From contig JAFQVE010000638.1 in assembly GCA_017408185.1 (NCBI GenBank), forward strand, positions 1 through 6,977: a DNA stretch of 6,977 nucleotides, read 5' to 3'. Within the stretch, counting starts at the first letter, position 1. Every line of letters begins with the position of its first letter. The notes beneath the pieces are model-generated. The model searched no databases. It saw only the letters and a program-made list of their open reading frames with translations, and had not been told where the DNA came from. Of the stretch, positions 1 to 4,875 are shown one piece after another. The stretch is from Oscillospiraceae bacterium. Lineage in GTDB: Bacteria; Bacillota_A; Clostridia; Oscillospirales; JAAYXM01. The translations under genes and the position numbers were made by a program.

Positions 1-825
1 ATCAATAAGCGGCTTTGGAAGCGTCTCAACATCCCATTTTTCAATGGTATCCTCAATCATTACGATGCTTCCCTTTGTGCCGCAAAGCTCAAAGCGACGT
101 GCGTAACCGGGATAAGATGACGTTGTTCCTGCGATAGTACCAACTGCCCCGGATTCGTATTCCATAATTGCAACCGCAGTGTCTTCAACCTCAATATTGT
201 GGGCAAGCGTTTTGCAGATTGCGCTGATTTTAACCGGAGAACCCATAAAAAAGCGCAGGAGGTCTATTCCGTGGATACCCTGGTTCATAAGAGCACCGCC
301 GCCGTCATACTTCCATGTACCGCGCCAGTCGGAAGCATCGTAATATTCGTCTGTACGCCAGTACTTCATATTGACGGAAACATTTGTGATTTTACCGAGA
401 TGACCGCCGTCTATTGCTTCTTTAACAGCCTTAACCGTTTCTGCAAAACGCAACTGACAGATGACCTCACACTTTCTGTTGTACTTACGGGAAGCCTCAA
501 CAACAGCCGCACAATCTTCGTTGGTAAGCGCAAGCGGCTTTTCACAAACAACATGCTTTCCTGCAGTCATTGCCTGAATAGCAAGCTCGGCATGGGTTCC
601 GCTCGGTGTGCAGAGCGTTACGACATCAATTCCGGGATTTGCAAGCATCTCCTCAAGCGTGTCATACACCCGAAGGCCATACTTTTCACCGAACGCTTTA
701 GCTTGCTCCGGAATTGCACCGTAGACAGCTACAAACTCTGCACCGTCAACGTGTTCCATAGCTGCAACGTGGTGCACAGCGATTGCACCGCAGCCGATAA
801 GGGCAAAATTTAACTTTCTCATCAT
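1..825 (-). CDS. Gfo/Idh/MocA-family NAD(P)-dependent oxidoreductase, C-terminus cut by window edge
   Basis: I translated this frame by hand: 275 codons are open from an ATG at 825-823 to the window edge, with no stop. It is a probable cytoplasmic dehydrogenase acting on a sugar, inositol or related polyol. The N-terminal Rossmann motif GCGAIA is at residues 11-16. The family signature GKHVVCEKPLAL spans about 89-100, with the conserved EKP at 95-97. The second-domain motif GGALMNQGIHGIDLL is at 176-190, where H185 and D188 match the usual catalytic or substrate-binding positions. Family members are usually about 330-390 residues, so roughly 60-110 are missing beyond base 1. Two adjacent ATGs (825 and 822) are possible starts. 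An AGGA lies 11 nt before the first, so I chose 825. The end of the second beta strand reads VAVYGAIPEQA, without the acidic residue often seen in NAD-preferring members, so the cofactor is uncertain. The substrate cannot be told from sequence. Confidence 0.93.
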   Translation of the reverse strand, partial: MMRKLNFALIGCGAIAVHHVAAMEHVDGAEFVAVYGAIPEQAKAFGEKYGLRVYDTLEEMLANPGIDVVTLCTPSGTHAELAIQAMTAGKHVVCEKPLALTNEDCAAVVEASRKYNRKCEVICQLRFAETVKAVKEAIDGGHLGKITNVSVNMKYWRTDEYYDASDWRGTWKYDGGGALMNQGIHGIDLLRFFMGSPVKISAICKTLAHNIEVEDTAVAIMEYESGAVGTIAGTTSSYPGYARRFELCGTKGSIVMIEDTIEKWDVETLPKPLID

Positions 826-851
826 TCTTCACCATTTCCTGTTTAAAATAT

Positions 852-868
852 ATGGCTCAAATTGCCAT
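852..868. promoter_or_regulatory. Small dyad in the oxidoreductase leader, possible operator
   Basis: ATGGC and GCCAT form perfect 5-bp inverted arms around a 7-nt AT-rich centre. The dyad lies between the predicted transcription start (about 880) and the start codon at 825, a place where a bound repressor could block transcription. Arms this short can occur by chance, so the operator role is only a suggestion. Confidence 0.22.
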
Positions 869-886
869 CATTCACCTGTATTTTAT

Positions 887-915
887 ATTATAAGCGCATT
901 TTAGGTAAATTTCCA
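887..915 (-). promoter_or_regulatory. Predicted sigma-A type promoter of the oxidoreductase gene
   Basis: On the minus strand a perfect -10 box TATAAT (892-887) is preceded, after a 17-nt spacer, by TGGAAA (915-910), which matches 4 of 6 bases of the TTGACA -35 consensus. Transcription would start near 880, giving a leader of about 55 nt. The promoter lies downstream of the amidohydrolase terminator, so the oxidoreductase gene probably has its own transcript. The weak -35 box would fit a promoter that needs an activator. Confidence 0.5.
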
Positions 916-957
916 TGCACCATATTGATTATTATTTGGACAATCTTGCTCAATTTT

Positions 958-987
958 GCAATTTATATAATCTGATAACGCAATTTA
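958..987. repeat. Direct repeat of GCAATTTA, 22-bp period, upstream of the oxidoreductase promoter
   Basis: GCAATTTA occurs at 958-965 and again at 980-987 in the same orientation, so the copies are 22 bp apart, about two helical turns. A related piece, TTGCTCAATTTTGCAA (945 to about 960), adjoins and partly overlaps the first copy. Predicted positions are about 78-107 bp upstream of the transcription start. AraC-family activators commonly bind direct half-sites about 21 bp apart upstream of the -35 box, so this is a candidate activator site. The surrounding sequence is AT-rich, so chance similarity is possible. Confidence 0.35.
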
Positions 988-1005
988 ATATCTTTATATA
1001 ACAGC

Positions 1006-1044
1006 AAAAGAGAACAGCGACAAATTCAATCACTGCTCTCTTTT
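1006..1044 (-). terminator. Intrinsic terminator of the amidohydrolase gene
   Basis: Arms 1006-1020 and 1030-1044 pair over 15 positions around a 9-nt loop. Read as minus-strand RNA, every position pairs, two of them as G-U. Read as plus-strand RNA, the same two positions are A-C mismatches, so the structure favours minus-strand transcripts. The hairpin begins 18 nt after the TAG stop of the amidohydrolase. The closing part of the stem is A4/U4, which gives only a short U run, so termination may be moderate. Confidence 0.75.
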
Positions 1045-1062
1045 GATCATCTTTACTTTGTC

Positions 1063-1950
1063 CTAAATACCAAGAAGCTTTTCTGCGTTTTTATACATAA
1101 TCTTCTCGTAGTTATCCCGGCTTAAGCCACCATCGTTTACGAGACCTTCAAGAAATGCGAGAAAATCATATTGGAAGGTCTGGATATTTGCGCAAACATC
1201 TGCACCGTAGTATACTCTGTCTGCAAACTCATTCAGGAACTTCACTGCATATTCCGGGTCACGCATCATTGCATTTGAGCCGCTTCCTGCCGAAATATCA
1301 CAATAAAGATTTCCGTACTCGCGCATAAGGAACGGTAATCTTCCTTCCGTAACTTTCCCCTTATTGCAACGTCCGCGAATTTCAACAGTGTTGTCTGCTG
1401 AAATCTCACTCCAAAATGCCTGAGAGTGACCGATAATCTTTAAATCCGGATATTTTTTAAGCATTTTTTCTATTCTCGGAAGACCAAGCTCATCTACAAT
1501 TCCGTATGTACCACCGAACTGCGGTGCAATGTGGATAAGAACCGGCATATCAAGCTCAACGCATGAGCGGAAGAGATTCTGCATCATCGGATCATCTGCA
1601 TAAAGCGAGGCGGTAAGCTCACCGAGCCCTTTTGCTCCCTTTTCCTTATACTGACCGATAAGGTGCGTAAGGTCAGCTTTATCGGTATAGTTGCCCTGAC
1701 GCGGGTCTACATTACAAAACCACGAGAACCTGTCCGGATATTTGCTCACGACATACTGAGTTTCTTCATTGCTCATACACGACCAGCGAGCCTCCGGTGA
1801 AATAAGCGGAAGAAGAACTCCGTGGCTGACACCTGATTTATCGTGAATCGCAATCTGTTCCTCTGCGGAAAGGAAATTCTGCCCGTTCGGGCGCGTTGTT
1901 GAAAACTCAGGAAATGCAACAACGTGGCAATGAATGTCTATCTTTTTCAT
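1063..1950 (-). CDS. Amidohydrolase family protein (Amidohydro_2, COG2159/ACMSD-like metal-dependent hydrolase)
   Basis: This 295-residue cytoplasmic protein has a TIM-barrel amidohydrolase layout. Visible metal-site and catalytic candidates are the HxH motif at H7/H9 (IDIHCH), H140 (PVLIH), H175 (IIGHS) and D251 (YYGADVC); E111 (GLGELTA) is another conserved-looking acid. The stretch NEETQYVVSKYPDRF followed by NVDPR (about residues 61-84) is typical of COG2159 proteins. The family covers decarboxylases, lactonases and amide or ester hydrolases, so the reaction is undetermined. Length is normal and the gene looks intact. The ATG at 1950-1948 follows an A/G-rich AGAAAGAAG, a weak ribosome binding site. 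The gene appears to be transcribed alone, with its own promoter overlapping the upstream araC terminator and its own terminator. It lies between a regulator and a Gfo/Idh/MocA dehydrogenase, which makes a role in breaking down a sugar acid, lactone or aromatic acid plausible but unproven. Confidence 0.9.
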   Translation of the reverse strand: MKKIDIHCHVVAFPEFSTTRPNGQNFLSAEEQIAIHDKSGVSHGVLLPLISPEARWSCMSNEETQYVVSKYPDRFSWFCNVDPRQGNYTDKADLTHLIGQYKEKGAKGLGELTASLYADDPMMQNLFRSCVELDMPVLIHIAPQFGGTYGIVDELGLPRIEKMLKKYPDLKIIGHSQAFWSEISADNTVEIRGRCNKGKVTEGRLPFLMREYGNLYCDISAGSGSNAMMRDPEYAVKFLNEFADRVYYGADVCANIQTFQYDFLAFLEGLVNDGGLSRDNYEKIMYKNAEKLLGI

Positions 1951-1988
1951 TTTAACATCTTCTTTCTCTTTTTTATTGCCCGATTGTT

Positions 1989-2017
1989 AATATAGCACAC
2001 AAAAAAGCAAAAATCAA
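1989..2017 (-). promoter_or_regulatory. Predicted promoter of the amidohydrolase gene, overlapping a terminator
   Basis: On the minus strand, TTGATT (2017-2012, 4 of 6 consensus) is followed after exactly 17 nt by TATATT (1994-1989, 5 of 6). The -10 box is directly preceded by TGC, an extended -10 motif. Transcription would start near 1982, leaving a leader of about 32 nt before the ATG at 1950. The -35 box and most of the spacer lie inside the descending arm and U tract of the araC terminator hairpin. Confidence 0.55.
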
Positions 2018-2044
2018 TGACAAATCATCAATTTTTGCTTTTTT
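2001..2044 (-). terminator. Intrinsic terminator closing the lon-ysxC-lysA-araC run
   Basis: Arms 2001-2020 and 2025-2044 pair over 20 positions around a 4-nt loop. In minus-strand RNA all pair, with one G-U and one U-G; in plus-strand RNA these two become mismatches, so the signal belongs to minus-strand transcription. The GC-anchored stem is flanked by A6 upstream and U6 downstream. The first base of the hairpin is the last base of the araC TAA stop, so the ribosome would have to leave before the hairpin folds fully. Confidence 0.85.
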
Positions 2045-2916
2045 TATTTGTTATTTTTTGAACGAACTGATTTAGGGGATTGCTGACGCGATTTCTTATA
2101 ACATCTGCTGAAATAACTCTCATCCTCAAATCCTGCAAGATGCGCAATTTCAGATACGCTCATATCAGAATTACGAAGCATAACATCAGCGATGCTTAGT
2201 TTATATTCCGTAAGGTAGGAAATTGCGGTCATCCCCGTCGCACGCTTGAAAATCCGGCAAAAGTGATATTTGCTCATTTTGCAAAGCGCTGCAAGCTCAT
2301 CAACCGTTATTTCCCGCTCATAGCAAGTTCGGATATGTACTATCGCAGGCTCTATGGATTCATAAAAACGTGCGTTGTCGTTTATGATATCTTCAGAAAC
2401 GACCTCGCGCACTTCTGAACGCATAAGGAGCGCAAAAAGCTCAAGAACAAGACCACGTACCGCAAGCTCATATGAATTATCTTTTTTTTCAAGCTCATCA
2501 ATAATGTTCAGTACAACCTGCTTAACTCTTGCGTTGTCGCGGATAAGGTTATTGAATCTCATTCTTCTGCCTAACAGCAGGTGCTTCATATCAAAATTAT
2601 CAAGATTTTTGCTTGCGAACATATCCATACCAATCATTAAAAGATGGTATCTTCCTGAATTCTCACCGACTTTGAGCGTTGAGTGAAATTCATACGGATT
2701 GATCAATACAACGTCACCGGGTCTGGTAACGACAGGTTCGGTATCCACAAGCACAGTGGAGCTACCTTCATAGAAATATTTAATCTCTATTTCCTCATGC
2801 CATGAACGCGAAATCGCAACCAAATCGTCCGGATTAAACTGCTTACTCACACTATGAATTATCGGAAAATTTTTCTGTTGAAAAACAAGCTTTTCGTGTA
2901 CATTCTTTTCTTCCAC
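2044..2916 (-). CDS. AraC-family transcriptional regulator with N-terminal cupin domain
   Basis: This 290-residue protein is a cytoplasmic DNA-binding regulator. Residues about 35-80 form the cupin-like sensor domain (SWHEEIEI, then RPGDVVLINPYEFHS), which in this family usually binds a sugar or related ligand. The C-terminal part (about 190-285) carries two helix-turn-helix units: ITVDELAALCKMSKYHFCRIF (about 203-223), and MSVSEIAHLAGFEDESYFSR (252-271) followed by SPKSVR near the end. Length is normal. The start is GTG (2916-2914): an in-frame TGA lies six bases upstream and no in-frame ATG exists near the N-terminus. GGGAG at 2932-2928 lies 11 nt upstream, slightly far but usable. The gene begins 29 nt after lysA and ends in a strong terminator. 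Targets are unknown; the neighbouring amidohydrolase and oxidoreductase genes are the obvious candidates. It probably does not regulate lysine synthesis. Confidence 0.95.
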   Translation of the reverse strand: MEEKNVHEKLVFQQKNFPIIHSVSKQFNPDDLVAISRSWHEEIEIKYFYEGSSTVLVDTEPVVTRPGDVVLINPYEFHSTLKVGENSGRYHLLMIGMDMFASKNLDNFDMKHLLLGRRMRFNNLIRDNARVKQVVLNIIDELEKKDNSYELAVRGLVLELFALLMRSEVREVVSEDIINDNARFYESIEPAIVHIRTCYEREITVDELAALCKMSKYHFCRIFKRATGMTAISYLTEYKLSIADVMLRNSDMSVSEIAHLAGFEDESYFSRCYKKSRQQSPKSVRSKNNK

Positions 2917-2927
2917 AGATAATCACA

Positions 2928-2932
2928 CTCCC
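2928..2932 (-). promoter_or_regulatory. Ribosome binding site of the araC-type gene (supports the GTG start)
   Basis: GGGAG on the minus strand lies 11 nt before the GTG at 2916-2914, in the 29-nt gap after the lysA stop. The gap is too short to hold a full promoter, so the regulator is probably read from the upstream transcript or from a promoter inside lysA. Confidence 0.55.
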
Positions 2933-2945
2933 GCAAAATCAGAAG

Positions 2946-4247
2946 TTACATCAAATCATTTGAAATAATATCTTCATATGTTTCTCTTCTTACAACAAGC
3001 TTATCCACTCCGTCCTTTACCATAACCACCGGCGGACGAGGAACTCTGTTATAATTAGATGCCATCGAGTAGTTATACGCGCCGGTAGAAAGCACAGCAA
3101 GTAAATCACCGGCTTTGACCGCGGGAAGGCAGATATTTTCCCCCAACAGATCACCACTCTCGCAATTGCGGCCTGCAACCGTTACAACCTCTGTCGGAGT
3201 TTCTTCCGCTCTTTCAGGTAAAACCATAGTATATTTCGAGCCGTAAAGCGCATATCTCGGATTGTCCGTCATTCCTCCGTCAACGGAAACGTACGTCCGG
3301 ATATCTTTAATCTCTTTAACTGAGCCTACGGTATACACGGTAATCCCCGCCTCGGCTACGACAGAACGCCCCGGTTCGATTGAGATAAAAGGAAGCGAAA
3401 GATCATACTTTTCCGCCTGAGCGCGAACGACATCCGTAAAGCTTTTTACCGCATCATACACAGAACGAGGATCATCCTCTTCAGTATAACGTATACCAAA
3501 ACCGCCTCCGAGATTAAGCTCAGAAACCTCAAAATCAAGCTCAGCCTTGACCTTTGCTATAAATTCCATCATCAGTTCTGCTGCATGAGCAAACGGCTCA
3601 GGATCAAATATCTGAGAGCCTATGTGACAATGCACACCGCAAAGCTTTATATTTTTATAACCGAGAGCGCTTTTTACAAAATCAAAAGCTTCTCCGTTTT
3701 CAAGCGCCACACCGAACTTTGAATCAATCTGCCCTGTTTTTACAAAATCGTGCGTATGAGCGTCAACGCCCGGCTTGATGCGGAACGAAATATTCGCTAC
3801 CTTACCAAGCTCCGCTGCAATTTCGTTTATCAATTCAAGTTCCTCAGCGTTATCGACAATAATTTCGCGAATTTCCGCCTCAAGCGCAAAGCGAAGCTCT
3901 TCCGCTGTTTTGTTATTTCCGTGAAAAACAATCTTATTCGACGGAAATCCAGCTTTTAAAGCAGTATACAGTTCCCCGCCGGACACCACATCGGCGCCAA
4001 ATCCCTCTTCATCAAGGATTTTGTACATATATTTTGTGCAAAACGCCTTACTCGCGTACTGCACAAGGAACTTTTCACCCCAACACTTTGTGAGTGCGCT
4101 CATATATTCCTTACATGTACGGCGTATTTTATCTTCATCCATTATGTACAGCGGAGTGCCGTACTTTTTTGCCAAAGTCACAACATCTGCTCCGCCAATG
4201 GTAAGATGTCCGCACGAATTTACAGAAAGTGAATCTGATACTAACAT
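2946..4247 (-). CDS. lysA: Diaminopimelate decarboxylase
   Basis: This enzyme removes CO2 from meso-diaminopimelate to give L-lysine, the last step of lysine biosynthesis, using pyridoxal phosphate (PLP) in the cytoplasm. The protein has 433 residues, the usual length. K67 in QYASKAF is the PLP-binding lysine. FHGNNKT (108-114), GVHCHIGSQ (204-212), the glycine loop LNLGGGFG (244-251) and EPGR (291-294) form the alanine-racemase-like barrel and phosphate site. CESGD (362-366) supplies the catalytic cysteine from the partner subunit, and GAYNYSMASNYN (389-400, Y391) completes the active site, so the enzyme should be active as a dimer. The ATG at 4247-4245 has a strong AGGAG 8 nt upstream. The gap to ysxC is 13 nt, so the two are probably co-transcribed. 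No lysine riboswitch is seen, and the gene has no leader of its own to carry one. Confidence 0.98.
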   Translation of the reverse strand: MLVSDSLSVNSCGHLTIGGADVVTLAKKYGTPLYIMDEDKIRRTCKEYMSALTKCWGEKFLVQYASKAFCTKYMYKILDEEGFGADVVSGGELYTALKAGFPSNKIVFHGNNKTAEELRFALEAEIREIIVDNAEELELINEIAAELGKVANISFRIKPGVDAHTHDFVKTGQIDSKFGVALENGEAFDFVKSALGYKNIKLCGVHCHIGSQIFDPEPFAHAAELMMEFIAKVKAELDFEVSELNLGGGFGIRYTEEDDPRSVYDAVKSFTDVVRAQAEKYDLSLPFISIEPGRSVVAEAGITVYTVGSVKEIKDIRTYVSVDGGMTDNPRYALYGSKYTMVLPERAEETPTEVVTVAGRNCESGDLLGENICLPAVKAGDLLAVLSTGAYNYSMASNYNRVPRPPVVMVKDGVDKLVVRRETYEDIISNDLM

Positions 4248-4255
4248 TTCGGCAT

Positions 4256-4263
4256 CTCCTTTA
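4256..4263 (-). promoter_or_regulatory. lysA ribosome binding site overlapping the ysxC stop codon
   Basis: In minus-strand sequence the ysxC stop TAA (4263-4261) runs straight into AGGAG (4260-4256), so the stop's last A extends the pairing to AAGGAG. Eight nucleotides separate GGAG from the lysA ATG. This close fit suggests that ribosomes finishing ysxC help start lysA. Confidence 0.8.
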
Positions 4264-4860
4264 TTCTATAGAGTTAAAGATTATACGGACAAGCTCATCT
4301 CTGCCCGTTCCCTTCTCAGCTGAAAAAGGAATAATAATTCCTTTGGGAACTTTAAACGTGTCAGCAATGAGATCTATAGCAGGTTCTATCTGACTCTTTT
4401 TCAGCTTGTCCGACTTGTTGGCAACAATATAAAACGGCATACCTGACCCGATAAACCATTGTGCCATTACCATATCATCAGCAGTCGGCTTATGACGAAT
4501 GTCGACAATGAATATGCCGAGACTGAATTCGTCTTCTCTGTTTAAATACGTCTCAATCAATCTTGCCCAACGCTCTTTTTCGCTTTTTGATACTTTTGCA
4601 TAGCCATATCCCGGAAGATCCACGAAATACGCTTTTTCATCAATTAAAAAATAATTTATATGAACAGTCTTTCCGGGAGACGCACCAACTCTTGCGAAGT
4701 TTTTGCGGTTCAGTATTCTGTTGATAACGGATGACTTCCCTACATTTGACTTCCCTGCAAAAATAATCTGAGGAAGCTCTGTCCCGATAAAGCCATCAGG
4801 CGTAGCTGCAGATTTAACAAATTCCGCCATATGCAAATTCAAAATCGGTTTCATATCCAA
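4261..4860 (-). CDS. ysxC: Ribosome biogenesis GTP-binding protein YsxC/EngB
   Basis: This is a small TrmE-Era-EngA-EngB-type GTPase of 199 residues, the normal length, known in Bacillus to assist late assembly of the 50S subunit. All GTPase motifs are present: G1 GKSNVGKS (36-43), the G2 threonine in SPGKT (T65), G3 DLPGYG (81-86), G4 NKSD (148-151) and G5 SAEKG (180-184). The start is most likely TTG at 4860-4858, because AGGAG at 4874-4870 is 9 nt away. The in-frame ATG two codons later (4854-4852) would be 15 nt away, which is too far; choosing it would shorten the protein by two residues. The gene follows lon by 12 nt, in the same frame, as in many Firmicutes, where the lon-ysxC pair is conserved. 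It is probably essential or important for growth, and expression should follow lon. Confidence 0.97.
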   Translation of the reverse strand: MDMKPILNLHMAEFVKSAATPDGFIGTELPQIIFAGKSNVGKSSVINRILNRKNFARVGASPGKTVHINYFLIDEKAYFVDLPGYGYAKVSKSEKERWARLIETYLNREDEFSLGIFIVDIRHKPTADDMVMAQWFIGSGMPFYIVANKSDKLKKSQIEPAIDLIADTFKVPKGIIIPFSAEKGTGRDELVRIIFNSIE

Positions 4861-4869
4861 CCCATTATT

Positions 4870-4875
4870 CTCCTA
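4870..4875 (-). promoter_or_regulatory. ysxC ribosome binding site overlapping the lon stop codon
   Basis: The lon stop TAG (4875-4873) overlaps the AGGAG (4874-4870) that precedes ysxC. The 9-nt spacing to TTG and the 15-nt spacing to the next ATG are what favour the TTG start. The overlap suggests translational coupling of ysxC to lon. Confidence 0.75.

Noticed and set aside
199..813. A 204-residue plus-strand open frame
   Set aside because: It lies wholly antisense to the Gfo/Idh/MocA gene, whose translation shows all family motifs. The plus-strand peptide has no recognisable domain.
930..950. ATTG...CAAT inverted repeat upstream of the oxidoreductase promoter
   Set aside because: The arms are only four bases in very AT-rich DNA, which is expected by chance.
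826..1062. Catabolite-repression (cre) site or riboswitch in the longest intergenic gap
   Set aside because: No match to the cre consensus with its central CG was found, and no multi-helix conserved RNA fold could be recognised.
2375..2686. A 103-residue plus-strand open frame rich in Ser and Arg
   Set aside because: It is antisense to the AraC-type gene, and its low-complexity composition is what the opposite strand of that gene would give.
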